A stretch of 64,000 bases of DNA, from NCBI RefSeq assembly GCF_002811475.1, contig NZ_NPDL01000002.1, positions 248,001-312,000 of the forward strand, read 5' to 3'. The translations under genes were made by a program, and so were the position numbers. Origin of the DNA: Leptospira hartskeerlii (lineage in GTDB: Bacteria; Spirochaetota; Leptospiria; Leptospirales; Leptospiraceae). The notes under the pieces were generated by a model. That model was not told the DNA's origin. It was given only the letters and a program-made list of their open reading frames with translations, and did no database searches. Shown here piece by piece: positions 8,888 through 17,066 of this stretch; positions within the stretch are counted from its first letter, which is position 1, and each line of letters starts with the position of its first letter.

Positions 8888-9766
8888 ATGAGTAGTGAAA
8901 TATTAAAGGATAAGGATTTTTATTTTTATCCCGTCAGAAAACCTAAATTTGAATTTAGCGAGAATGGCACCAGTAAACATTGGATGAACGGTTCTGCTTA
9001 TAAAACCCATATTCTGAATACGTGGACCTTATTTTTTCCTGACGGAGAAAGATTCTTTATCAGAAGTATCCAAAAATTCCTACCAAGTATCAAGGATCCA
9101 AGAGTTCTTCGAAATGCAAAGGCATTCATGGGCCAAGAAGCACAACACGCGGGTGAGCATAAAAAGACCTGGAAAATCCTGGAAGATCAGGGCTTTAAGA
9201 TCAAGGCTTTCACCGATTTTGTGAATTCATTCTTCGTAAATTTTGTAGAAAGAGTAATGCCAGCTAAGTCTTGTTTGGCGGCGACTGCTGGAGCGGAGCA
9301 TTATACTTCTCTTGTCGCTACTATCGGCTTGCAAATCAAGGCATTGGACCAAGCGGAATCAGAGATGAAACGACTTTGGGAATGGCATGCAGCAGAGGAG
9401 ATAGAACACAAGTCTGCAGCTTACGATGTGTTTCTGGATGTCAGCGGAAACTATTTTAGAAGAATGGTCACTTTCCTCGGAGTGACAATCGTATTCTGGG
9501 CGGCGACATTTATAGGCGCTGAGATCCTTCTTTGGCAAGAGGGACTTACTTTTAAATGGAAAACCAGAAAAGATGCTTTCCGTTTTATCTTTATAGACGA
9601 AAAGGTCTTCTTTCATGCGCTGGGTGCATTCTTCAGATATCTCCGTCCTAATTTTCATCCGGACCAAGAAGATAATCTGGAATTAAGTAAGGCAATCTTC
9701 GAATCGCCAGAGCATATTTATAATAGCCTGGACCATTCGGCCCAGGCTATTGAAGCCCGAAACTAA
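8888..9766 (+). CDS. PF10118 predicted metal-dependent hydrolase (di-iron-like)
   Basis: The pattern FYPVRKPKFEF, LFFPDGERFFIRS, GQEAQHAGEHKKTW and AAEEIEHKSAAYDVF is that of the PF10118 family. The paired ExxH motifs (EAQH near residue 90, EIEH near 177) resemble ferritin-like di-iron ligands. The family name 'metal-dependent hydrolase' is a prediction, and an oxygenase or lipid-modifying role would fit as well. One hydrophobic segment (VTIVFWAATFIGAEILL) near 200-220 suggests membrane contact. It heads a run with an SDR and an alpha/beta hydrolase, a mix that suggests metabolism of a fatty or hydrophobic compound. A strong hairpin sits inside its 3' end. Confidence 0.75.
   Translation: MSSEILKDKDFYFYPVRKPKFEFSENGTSKHWMNGSAYKTHILNTWTLFFPDGERFFIRSIQKFLPSIKDPRVLRNAKAFMGQEAQHAGEHKKTWKILEDQGFKIKAFTDFVNSFFVNFVERVMPAKSCLAATAGAEHYTSLVATIGLQIKALDQAESEMKRLWEWHAAEEIEHKSAAYDVFLDVSGNYFRRMVTFLGVTIVFWAATFIGAEILLWQEGLTFKWKTRKDAFRFIFIDEKVFFHALGAFFRYLRPNFHPDQEDNLELSKAIFESPEHIYNSLDHSAQAIEARN
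9722..9751 (+). repeat. 10-bp perfect inverted repeat inside the 3' end of the PF10118 gene
   Basis: AATAGCCTGG (9722-9731) and CCAGGCTATT (9742-9751) are perfect complements around a ten-base loop, 15 bases before the stop codon. No T-run follows, so it is not a simple terminator. As RNA it could protect the upstream message from 3' exonucleases or set the ratio of this gene to the next. Confidence 0.55.
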
Positions 9767-9813
9767 ATACTGACCGAAAACAAAGACTTTGAGACGGACT
9801 ATAAGGAAATTGC

Positions 9814-10614
9814 ATGAGCAGACTAAGCGGGAAAAACATTTTAATCACCGGAGCAAGCGGTGGTTTTGGTAAAGAATTAACCAAACAATTGTTAAAGAAA
9901 GGTGCCAATCTAGTGCTTACGGATATGAAAGCACCGGAAACTAAGCTTGAATTCTATTTGGAAAATTCAAAGCCCGTTCCAGGTAAAATACTCGGAAGTT
10001 TTGCAGCTGATCTAAGTAGTGAATCAGGTTGCGAAAAGGCTTATAAAGAAGCGATCAAGATTCAACCTAAGATAGATGTCTTAGTCAATAACGCAGGTTT
10101 GGCATTTGGTGGAAGACTACTGGATGTTCCGATGGATAAATGGAAATTGATCCTGGATGTAAATTTATACGCTCCTATTTATCTTTCTCGTTTATTCTTA
10201 CCTGCAATGTTGGAAAGAAAATACGGACAGATCGTAAATCTATCTTCTTGCGCCGGGATCACTGCTCCGGGTGAGTTAGTATATTATTCTGTTTCCAAAT
10301 TCGGGATCAGAGCCTTGGGCGAAGCGTTAGATTCAGGTTATAGACACCAAGGAATATATACGACTAACGTGTATCCTTTCTTCGCAAATACGAACATACT
10401 ACATTCTCAACAATTCGGAACGGACAAACCTAAAGTGGTTCCCTCTATGATCGTAGACAGCCCTCAGATGGTGGTTCGAGCCATTGTAAGGGGAATTGAA
10501 AAGAGAAAGATGCATGTCTTCCCAGGGTTCACTGCGAAGTTATTGAGATTCTTGACCAGATTATCTCCTGGATTCTTAAGAGGAATGGAAAGACTCGGAC
10601 AAAAACTTTCTTAA
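9814..10614 (+). CDS. Short-chain dehydrogenase/reductase
   Basis: This classical SDR has the NAD(P)-binding motif ITGASGGFGKEL at residues 10-21, NNAG near 92, and a catalytic serine with the YxxxK pair in LSSCAG and YYSVSKF (about 146-168). At 266 residues it has the usual length. LTDMKAP after beta-2 carries an aspartate, which would favour NAD(H), though a lysine follows. The tail FTRLSPGFLRGMERLG resembles SDRs near lipid genes. AAGGAA seven bases before ATG 9814 sets the start. It lies between the PF10118 protein and the alpha/beta hydrolase, probably in the same transcript. The substrate is unknown. Confidence 0.88.
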   Translation: MSRLSGKNILITGASGGFGKELTKQLLKKGANLVLTDMKAPETKLEFYLENSKPVPGKILGSFAADLSSESGCEKAYKEAIKIQPKIDVLVNNAGLAFGGRLLDVPMDKWKLILDVNLYAPIYLSRLFLPAMLERKYGQIVNLSSCAGITAPGELVYYSVSKFGIRALGEALDSGYRHQGIYTTNVYPFFANTNILHSQQFGTDKPKVVPSMIVDSPQMVVRAIVRGIEKRKMHVFPGFTAKLLRFLTRLSPGFLRGMERLGQKLS

Positions 10615-10633
10615 ATGAAAAGAGGCGAAAAAT

Positions 10634-11578
10634 ATGGCGGCTACCCAATTGGAAAACGGAGTAAAAAAAGAAAGGACTGAGGTTTGGACGGAAACCTTTG
10701 TCCATAACGGCGATGTTTCCTTGTATGTGAAATACAATCATACGGCAAAAGAAAGACCGAACAGGCCAACAGTTTTATTCGTTCATGGATATCCTGACGA
10801 TCATAGAGTTTGGTCCTACCAGATGGAATCTTTAAAAGAGGATTATAATGTAGCCGCGCTAGATCTAAGGGGATCCGGAAAATCCGATAAGCCTAAAAAG
10901 CAAAAAGCATATAATGTTCGTAGAATATTCGAAGATCTTGAATCAGTAATCCGATTTATCGGAAATGATAAACCAGTGCATCTTGTTGCTCATGATTGGG
11001 GATCTTTGATTAGTTGGGCGTTCGTTGCGGACGAACAGAAATCGATTTGGGCAAAATCTTATACTGCAATGGGAGGACCTCACCCAGTGCTTGGGCGTAG
11101 GAACGCTTTTCAAATGGCACTTTCCGGAAATCCGGTCTCTTTGTACAAGGCACTTTCTCAGCTCAAAAGATCTTGGTACATTCTATATTTCCAAATTCCT
11201 TTTCTGCCAGAATGGATCTGGAAAACGTTCAGTAAATTTTTCTGGAAGTATACGATGAATACCGGCGGAGTTCCTGAGAATGATACACTTAGGAATAAAT
11301 CCAAAGAAGAGATTGTTGCGACGACTGTTTCCAATGTGAATTTGTATAGAGAACTGCTTAGAGGGGAGAAGTATCCGGAACCGAAACGTATCAAGGTCCC
11401 AGTCCAGGTCCTAATTCCGCTCAAAGATTTTGCGATCAGACCGGAGTTATACAGACTTCACGAGAGGATCTGTGATTCCTATAAAGAATATACGTATGAT
11501 AGCAATCACTGGATCCAAAGAACTATGCCCGATTTGGTTAGTGAAAAGATCAGAGAGTTTGTTTGGGAGATCGGTTGA
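10634..11578 (+). CDS. Alpha/beta hydrolase, epoxide-hydrolase-like
   Basis: The oxyanion segment is LFVHGYPDDHRVW near residue 50. The nucleophile elbow is VAHDWGS near 115, with aspartate as nucleophile; this is seen in epoxide hydrolases and haloalkane dehalogenases rather than serine lipases. The catalytic histidine is in YDSNHWIQ near the C-terminus, and the acid may be in IPLKDFAIRPEL. WILYFQIPFLPEWIW in the cap domain matches epoxide hydrolase caps. GAGGCG before ATG 10634 and the 19-base spacing from the SDR suggest co-transcription. An epoxide formed by the PF10118 or SDR partner could be the substrate; that is inference. Confidence 0.82.
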   Translation: MAATQLENGVKKERTEVWTETFVHNGDVSLYVKYNHTAKERPNRPTVLFVHGYPDDHRVWSYQMESLKEDYNVAALDLRGSGKSDKPKKQKAYNVRRIFEDLESVIRFIGNDKPVHLVAHDWGSLISWAFVADEQKSIWAKSYTAMGGPHPVLGRRNAFQMALSGNPVSLYKALSQLKRSWYILYFQIPFLPEWIWKTFSKFFWKYTMNTGGVPENDTLRNKSKEEIVATTVSNVNLYRELLRGEKYPEPKRIKVPVQVLIPLKDFAIRPELYRLHERICDSYKEYTYDSNHWIQRTMPDLVSEKIREFVWEIG

Positions 11579-11651
11579 AAAAACATAAAATCATAATCGC
11601 TTTCAGTTAGAAAAAAAGAAACCAGATCCGTTCCGAAAGGGTCAGATATGC

Positions 11652-12206
11652 ATGATCTCGAATGGAATCCAAAAAATTCTAGTTTTATGGAAAGAGAAAG
11701 TTCTCCCAAATTCGGGAGCACTTTCTTTTTTGATCATACCTTTTTTCGCCCTGGTACTTGTAGCAGACCAGGCAAAATCCTTATCCGATAAAGAAGTTCA
11801 CAAGTATTTTTACGAAACTTGGAAATTAGAGATCAGTTCCAAAGATAATTTGGAATTGTTCAAGGAAACTCAACATTGGATTGGAACTCCTCATAGAGAT
11901 AATGGCAAAGACGAATCCGGGATAGATTGTTCTAGTCTAGCTGCACGTTTGGTGCAAAAAGCATACTCAAAAACAATTGCGGGTTCTTCCGAAAGTATTT
12001 CTAAACAGGTCAAAAAGGTCCCCGAATCCGATCTACAAGAGGGAGATTTAGTGTTTTTTAATATATACGGAGAGAAGATCAGTCATGTAGGTGTTTATCT
12101 TAAAGATAGAAAATTTGTACATGCCTCTGTAGTCAAAGGTGTAACAGTAAATTCCTTGGATGAAAATTATTATAAGACAAGATTCGTGTTTGCGGGAAGA
12201 CTATAG
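11652..12206 (+). CDS. NlpC/P60 family cell-wall hydrolase
   Basis: The catalytic cysteine lies in SGIDCSSLAA near residue 96, the histidine in ISHVGVYL near 150, and the third polar residue is the histidine in KFVHASVVKGV. This is the Cys-His-His triad of gamma-D-glutamyl-diamino acid endopeptidases. A hydrophobic segment (ALSFLIIPFFALVLVADQ) near 23-40 may be a signal peptide or anchor. The target would be the peptide stem of peptidoglycan. AAAGG lies eleven bases before ATG 11652. The VanX-like dipeptidase follows, which makes a small wall-remodelling group. Confidence 0.88.
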   Translation: MISNGIQKILVLWKEKVLPNSGALSFLIIPFFALVLVADQAKSLSDKEVHKYFYETWKLEISSKDNLELFKETQHWIGTPHRDNGKDESGIDCSSLAARLVQKAYSKTIAGSSESISKQVKKVPESDLQEGDLVFFNIYGEKISHVGVYLKDRKFVHASVVKGVTVNSLDENYYKTRFVFAGRL

Positions 12207-12322
12207 CCCGTTCCAAAATAGAGATTATCGTTAATACCAAGTTGCGGGCTTCAGGAGCGAAGCGACTATAAAGACCTATTCATATTGACAATTTGGTCGC
12301 TTGAGTTCGAATCATCTCTTGC

Positions 12323-12982
12323 ATGAGAGTCCGCAGTTTTGGTCTGATCTTAATTCTGCTTATCTTCTTTTATTGCCAAAAATCTCCAGTCCCGAAATTA
12401 GAAGAAAGCCCGCCATCTTTAAAGATCGAAAAAGGGTTAGTAAGTATAAAAGATATAGATCCAAGTATAGTGATAGATCTTCGTTATTCTACTCCGGAAA
12501 ATTTTACAGGCTCCGTTATCTATCCTTTTCAAACCTGTTTGCTTAGAAAAGAAACTGCAGAAAAGTTAAAAGCCGCCAACTCTGAATTTCAGACTTATGG
12601 ATACAGGATCAAAATTTGGGACGGGTATCGTCCTCCCTACGCACAAAAGATCCTATGGGATAAGGTTCCGAATCCAAGATATGTAGGAAATCCTACAAAA
12701 AATGGTTCGGTTCATAATCGAGGAGGGGCAGTGGATCTGACTCTAATTGATTCCAAAGGGAAAGAGCTGGAAATGCCAAGTTCTTACGACGAATTTACAT
12801 ACAAAGCTTCTCCCTTCCGAAAGGACTTAGAGCCGAATGTTTCTAAAAATCTGGGAGTACTCGTTGGAATTCTAACAAAGCATGGGTTCAAACAAATCAG
12901 TTCCGAATGGTGGCATTATAATGATGGGGATGCAAAAGTTTATCCCTTAGTAGAGGTGGATCCGAAACTTTGGGAGAAATGA
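12323..12982 (+). CDS. VanX/DdpX-like D-alanyl-D-alanine dipeptidase (lipoprotein)
   Basis: This M15D zinc peptidase cleaves D-Ala-D-Ala. The zinc ligands are visible in VHNRGGAVDLTL (histidine and aspartate, about residues 131-142) and the catalytic glutamate and last histidine in SEWWHYND near 193-200. IDLRYSTPENFTG and WDGYRPPYAQ are family marks. The signal peptide ends FFYCQKS, a relaxed lipobox, so the protein is probably anchored in the cell envelope. In bacteria without glycopeptide resistance such enzymes recycle peptidoglycan or use D-Ala-D-Ala as nutrient. No vanHA-like ligase or dehydrogenase is nearby, so a resistance role is unlikely. Its stop overlaps the next start. Confidence 0.88.
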   Translation: MRVRSFGLILILLIFFYCQKSPVPKLEESPPSLKIEKGLVSIKDIDPSIVIDLRYSTPENFTGSVIYPFQTCLLRKETAEKLKAANSEFQTYGYRIKIWDGYRPPYAQKILWDKVPNPRYVGNPTKNGSVHNRGGAVDLTLIDSKGKELEMPSSYDEFTYKASPFRKDLEPNVSKNLGVLVGILTKHGFKQISSEWWHYNDGDAKVYPLVEVDPKLWEK

Positions 12983-13929
12983 AACATTTAGAAATGTTCT
13001 CCAATCGCCTGACTAGAATGTCCAAACATTGGAAAAAATGGGCGAGAAGAAGGGGAATCACTTGTTTTCGGATCTACGACCGAGATATTCCGCAAGTTCC
13101 GATCGTTATCGATCTATACGAAAATTATTGCTTGGTCTCCGAATACTTGAATTCTTATCCGATCTCTGAGGAAGAGAGAGAATCAGAAAGAAATACCATT
13201 CGTAACTTTATCATCGAAATTCTGCAATTGCCTCCTGAAAATTTATTTTGGAAAACTAGAGAACGTAAAAAGGGAAATCTCCAGTATGAAAAGTTGGATA
13301 CTCAAGAGAAATCCATCCAAGCGAATGAAGGTGGACTGAAATTTAAGGTAAACTTAAGCGATTATCTAGACACTGGACTTTTTCTAGATCATCGGACCAC
13401 ACGCGATCTTTTTAGAAAAGAAGCCTCGGGCAAGAATGTTCTAAATTTATATTCATATACAGGTGCGTTCTCCGTTTATGCTGCCGACGGAGGAGCTAAA
13501 AAAATCACCAGCGTGGATCTTTCCCAAAAATACTTGGACTGGTCTAAGGAAAATTTCGAGCTAAACGGATTTTCTCACGAAGACCACGAATTTATCAGAG
13601 AAGATATTACGGAATGGCTGAAGAGGGAAAGGAATAATCCTAAAAGAATACAATACGATCTTATTATTGTCGATCCCCCTACATTTTCTAACAGTAAGAA
13701 GATGAAGGATATTTTCGATGTGCAAAGAGATTATTCTTTTTTACTAAATTCGATCTTTAAGGATTTTTCTGCACCAGGCGCGATCCTCTTTTTCTCTACG
13801 AATTTTCGAAAGTTCAAGTTGGATACTGATGAGCTTCTTTGGGAAGATATTCAAGATATCACGAAACAAACTCATCCGGAAGATTTTAGGAATGAGAAGA
13901 TACGATATGTTTGGAAGATGAAGAAGTAA
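12979..13929 (+). CDS. Free-standing RlmK-type 23S rRNA methyltransferase
   Basis: The N-terminal FSNRLTRMSKHWKKWARRRG and CFRIYDRDIPQVPIVID match the C-terminal half of E. coli RlmKL, which makes m7G2069 in 23S rRNA. TGLFLDHRTTRDL, NLYSYTGAFSVYA (SAM motif I) and DPPTFSNSKKM (catalytic motif IV) are all in place. The RlmL half, with THUMP and m2G methyltransferase domains, is absent, so this is a single-domain RlmK. ATG 12979 overlaps the VanX stop as ATGA; TTG 12970 and ATG 12994 are alternatives. Nothing else nearby concerns ribosomes. Confidence 0.85.
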   Translation: MKHLEMFSNRLTRMSKHWKKWARRRGITCFRIYDRDIPQVPIVIDLYENYCLVSEYLNSYPISEEERESERNTIRNFIIEILQLPPENLFWKTRERKKGNLQYEKLDTQEKSIQANEGGLKFKVNLSDYLDTGLFLDHRTTRDLFRKEASGKNVLNLYSYTGAFSVYAADGGAKKITSVDLSQKYLDWSKENFELNGFSHEDHEFIREDITEWLKRERNNPKRIQYDLIIVDPPTFSNSKKMKDIFDVQRDYSFLLNSIFKDFSAPGAILFFSTNFRKFKLDTDELLWEDIQDITKQTHPEDFRNEKIRYVWKMKK

Positions 13930-13990
13930 AAGGGAGCGACGGGGCGATAACTACTTTCGCTAAGTCAAACACATTCTTCTCATATCAAAA

Positions 13991-14006
13991 TGTAGGAGCT
14001 CCTACA
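13991..14006. repeat. 16-bp palindromic repeat TGTAGGAGCTCCTACA
   Basis: This perfect palindrome has close relatives at 14122-14135 and 29093-29108, always between genes. In the Leptospira genomes I recall, palindromes of this shape are dispersed and frequent. It could be an RNA stem or part of a small mobile repeat. Confidence 0.7.
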
Positions 14007-14058
14007 AAATTGCCCCAACTTTATAATTGTCGATTTTACCATTTTATGATATAGGGAA

Positions 14059-14114
14059 AAGGCTTCTCCCACAAGCCCACCTCCACCACCCGAACCAGGG
14101 TGGGGGCGAGCCTT
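14059..14114. repeat. Structured intergenic inverted repeat
   Basis: AAGGCT (14059-14064) pairs with AGCCTT (14109-14114). Inside, CCACCC (14086-14091) pairs with GGGTGG (14098-14103) around the loop GAACCA. It lies between two copies of the GTAGGA palindrome, in the 210-base spacer after the RlmK gene, and is C/G-rich against its surroundings. No T-run follows, so a terminator role is doubtful. Confidence 0.5.
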
Positions 14115-14121
14115 GGCCATT

Positions 14122-14135
14122 GTAGGAATTCCTAC
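14122..14135. repeat. 14-bp palindromic repeat GTAGGAATTCCTAC
   Basis: Second copy of the intergenic palindrome, with AATT in place of AGCT at the centre. It ends four bases from the stop codon of the minus-strand SDR gene. Confidence 0.65.
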
Positions 14136-14139
14136 GATC

Positions 14140-14943
14140 TCAGGTAACTGCAGTTTTAGATAAAAACTTTGCGAAAAACTTAGGGAAATAATGTCTTAGG
14201 AATAGACCGAATTTCTCTTTTCCACCTGCGATGATCACTTGTAGATCTTCATTTTCGATCGCATCTAAAATTTTGCGAGCACATTCGTCCGCATCGATTC
14301 CGTTCTCGATTACGTTGTCCATTTTCTTTTGAGGAGTTCCATCTCCCTTTAATGCGTTATGCGAAATATTGGTTTTCACGAAACCAGGATATACCAAAGT
14401 AACTTTTAGATTTTCTTTTGCATTTTCAGCCCTTAATGCTTCATAAAAACCGGTTAACGCGAATTTGGTGGAAGAATATCCGGTTCTCAATGGAACTCCG
14501 ATAAGCCCTGCAACACTCGCTATCGTGGAAACCCAACCCTGTTTTCTTTCCCTCATATGAGGAAGCACTGCAAGAGTTAGAGCGATATTACCGAAGTAGT
14601 TGACCTTCATCAAAGTTTCATAAGTATCTAGGGAAGTCTCATGAGCTAAAGAGCGTTGGCTTATCCCGCCATTATTTATGAGAACATCTATCTTTCCAAA
14701 AGTTTTGATAACTTGAGCGGGAACCTTTCCCAACTTTTTATAATCTTCTAGATCCAAAGGAAGGATCATGCTATTTGAATCTGTTAGTCCATTCTCTTTG
14801 CGGACTCTTTTGAGTTCTTTTTCTCGTCTGGAAGAAAGAACTAAAGTTGCACCTCTTCTTGCGGCTTCTTTAACTAAAGATTCACCGATCCCGGAAGAAG
14901 CCCCCGTAATCCATACAACTTTGTCTTTGAAAAATTCTCCCAT
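14140..14943 (-). CDS. Short-chain dehydrogenase/reductase (DHRS7-like)
   Basis: Cofactor motif WITGASSGIGES at residues 12-23; LSSRREKELKRV after beta-2 has two arginines, which favours NADP(H). NNGGIS near 90 replaces the usual NNAG. The catalytic serine is in STIASVAG and the tyrosine-lysine pair in YSSTKFALTGF (about 140-165). At 267 residues it is full length, and its C-terminus (FGLFLRHYFPKFFAKFLSK) resembles DHRS7-type SDRs that act on lipids or steroids at membranes. It is a different SDR from the one at 9.8 kb. The spacer on its 3' side holds two palindromes. Confidence 0.88.
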   Translation of the reverse strand: MGEFFKDKVVWITGASSGIGESLVKEAARRGATLVLSSRREKELKRVRKENGLTDSNSMILPLDLEDYKKLGKVPAQVIKTFGKIDVLINNGGISQRSLAHETSLDTYETLMKVNYFGNIALTLAVLPHMRERKQGWVSTIASVAGLIGVPLRTGYSSTKFALTGFYEALRAENAKENLKVTLVYPGFVKTNISHNALKGDGTPQKKMDNVIENGIDADECARKILDAIENEDLQVIIAGGKEKFGLFLRHYFPKFFAKFLSKTAVT

Positions 14944-14987
14944 ATTTTTATCTCCGATATTAAATTTCTTAGGCGGTCATCTAGGAT

Positions 14988-15845
14988 CTAAAAGGAATTT
15001 AAAAACCAAGGGATCAGTCCCAAGATAAAAACTCCTTCTCCGAGGATCCTATACTTTTGAGAATCTTGGAATTTATCCGCGTAACGCAGGATTCCTCCCG
15101 GAACGGCACAGATAAGAGCGATCACCAAAGAGGCCGAGACCGAGGTGCCCGGAGCCCATTTCCGTATTCCGCCGGCCAATACTAAGGCAGCCAGAAATCC
15201 GAGCAAGGACAATCGTAACACCCATTCCTTTGCAAGTTTGGGAGAAAGAACTCCTAATAGATAAACCTGACCTTCTTTCGCGTCTAACTCCGCTTCCATG
15301 AGAGAGTTCATGACCAAATTTAAAACGGTACCTAAAAAGAATAAGAAAAGAAGAATCGGGATTGTCCAAGACCGAAACCCTACAACCAATAAAGGGCCGA
15401 ACCAAACACCCAATGTGTAGATCAATGCTACCGAAAATTCTTTTCCAAAACGTATCTTACCCCAACGAGCGATCCCTAAATGAAGAACTGCTAACGCAGC
15501 TAATAATACGCCGCCAAGTAAAACGATCTCTCTCAATAATAAGAAGGCGAGGACAGCCGATATAATTGCAGCAATTGTGCAGAGTATTGTTAAAATTTTA
15601 GAATGATCGTAGTGGAATTTGTGACGTGGGTTGATTGAATTTTCTCCCACCTTCTTTCCATCCAATAAATGATCTAATGTATAGATGACCCAAACGCTTA
15701 AGGGGAGAAGGAACCACCATACTGTCTTCATCTTGGCGCCTGTCACTACTGTTGCCAAGGCTCCGGAACCTAAAACTCCTAGGCATACATCTAAGCTTAG
15801 GACATGAATATAAAACCAAAGTTTGTTTTCTGAAACGTTTCGCAT
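14988..15845 (-). CDS. Polytopic membrane protein, UbiA-prenyltransferase-like
   Basis: Eight or nine hydrophobic segments span most of the 285 residues. YTLDHLLDGKK near residue 55 resembles the first aspartate-rich motif of UbiA prenyltransferases (DxxxD), and NSLMEAELDAKEG near 165 could supply a second acidic cluster. If so, the protein would move a prenyl chain within the membrane. Both motifs are divergent, so the assignment is tentative; a structural membrane protein is the alternative. It lies between an SDR and an MscS channel, all on the minus strand with gaps of about 45 bases. Confidence 0.5.
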   Translation of the reverse strand: MRNVSENKLWFYIHVLSLDVCLGVLGSGALATVVTGAKMKTVWWFLLPLSVWVIYTLDHLLDGKKVGENSINPRHKFHYDHSKILTILCTIAAIISAVLAFLLLREIVLLGGVLLAALAVLHLGIARWGKIRFGKEFSVALIYTLGVWFGPLLVVGFRSWTIPILLFLFFLGTVLNLVMNSLMEAELDAKEGQVYLLGVLSPKLAKEWVLRLSLLGFLAALVLAGGIRKWAPGTSVSASLVIALICAVPGGILRYADKFQDSQKYRILGEGVFILGLIPWFLNSF

Positions 15846-15894
15846 ACGATTTCTATTACGACTGATTTCCGCGAATAGATTAGGTCGTTATGGA

Positions 15895-16923
15895 TTATTT
15901 TACCGATTTCGCGGATATGTTATCGATTCCTTCCGATCTAAATTGAGAATGCAAGGATTTTATGAAAACGGATTTAATTTGTCCGGAGTCATCTATTTTT
16001 TTTAACGCGAGATGAACCACCAAATCGATATTAGATTGTCCGAAAGAAATATAACGAAATGAAATTTTGGATTCGTTATAAGCGTTTTTTCCATAGATAT
16101 TAGTTAAGGAAAAATTCGCAGCTTGACTAAGGATGACTTCTAACTTCTCCAAATTTCCTTCTTTAGGAATACTGATCTCAATCTCAGTCCAAAGCCCAGT
16201 ATTTGTGAGACTATAATTCGTATAAGTAGTCTTGGACATCTTCGCATTCGGGATAATGATCGTACTTCCATTTCTTTTTTTGAGAGAAGTAGTTCTCCAG
16301 TTGATATCTTCCACCAAACCTTCTTCTCCGGTTTCCAAAGAAATATAATCTCCTACGGATACTTTTTTACCTAATAAAACTCCAAGTCCCGCGAATAGAT
16401 TGGAAAGAGTTTCTTGCAAACCTAATGCAAATGCAAGACCTCCTACTCCTAATGCAGTCAAAGCGGGAGTAACTGAGACCCCTAGAGTTTGTAATGCGAC
16501 CAAACCACCGGTGAGTAAGATCAGGATCCGAACTATATTGTTGAGTATGGATGCGGAAGGAAGAAGTCCTTCTGCCTTTGAAGAATATAAAGTAAAAGCG
16601 CCTGAACCAACTCTTGCAAAGGAAAATGTGAATACGATGATCCCGAATACTTTTAGATAGAGAGAGATTTTTTCTTCCGAGGGAGCTTCTAATTTTAAGA
16701 ACCTAAGAGCGGTATATAACCCAAAAATAAAAAAGGAAAATCTAACTAAGGAGAGCAGTGCTGTGTAAAGAGGATGGTTTGTGTCTAACTGGTCTTTTGT
16801 GAGAGTTTTTGCGAGTCTCGGAACTATGAACCCGCCGAAAAGATAACCCAAAAGAATTCCGGAAATAACCGAAATTGCTCCTAGCAACCAATTTGAACCT
16901 AAAACCGAGTCCATCCAAATCAT
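15895..16923 (-). CDS. MscS-family mechanosensitive ion channel
   Basis: Four hydrophobic segments precede the pore helix and the beta domain. The MscS core is TALGVGGLAFALGLQETLSNLFAG: LGVGG and AFALG give the glycine/alanine-packed pore helix (about 145-175). GDYISLETGEEGLVEDINWRTT is the conserved beta domain, followed by NGSTIIIPNAKMSKT. Length (342) fits MscS-like proteins with extra N-terminal helices. It opens under membrane tension to release solutes after osmotic downshock, a change that environmental leptospires meet. It is divergent from the adenylyl cyclase gene. Confidence 0.92.
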   Translation of the reverse strand: MIWMDSVLGSNWLLGAISVISGILLGYLFGGFIVPRLAKTLTKDQLDTNHPLYTALLSLVRFSFFIFGLYTALRFLKLEAPSEEKISLYLKVFGIIVFTFSFARVGSGAFTLYSSKAEGLLPSASILNNIVRILILLTGGLVALQTLGVSVTPALTALGVGGLAFALGLQETLSNLFAGLGVLLGKKVSVGDYISLETGEEGLVEDINWRTTSLKKRNGSTIIIPNAKMSKTTYTNYSLTNTGLWTEIEISIPKEGNLEKLEVILSQAANFSLTNIYGKNAYNESKISFRYISFGQSNIDLVVHLALKKIDDSGQIKSVFIKSLHSQFRSEGIDNISAKSVK

Positions 16924-17066
16924 TCTCCCAAATTAAGAGGAAGTATTTTCTAGAAAAGAAAAAATGGAAGTGCCGAATTATGTGGCAAACCGAGGGCAAA
17001 TCTAAAGGGAGATAAAATTGGATTTTGTAATGACAAACTAGAGAGATTTCAGAGACTCCTATCCCC

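Noticed and set aside
12323..12982. VanX-like gene as glycopeptide resistance determinant
   Set aside because: No ligase or dehydrogenase genes accompany it, and single DdpX-type dipeptidases are common in sensitive bacteria.
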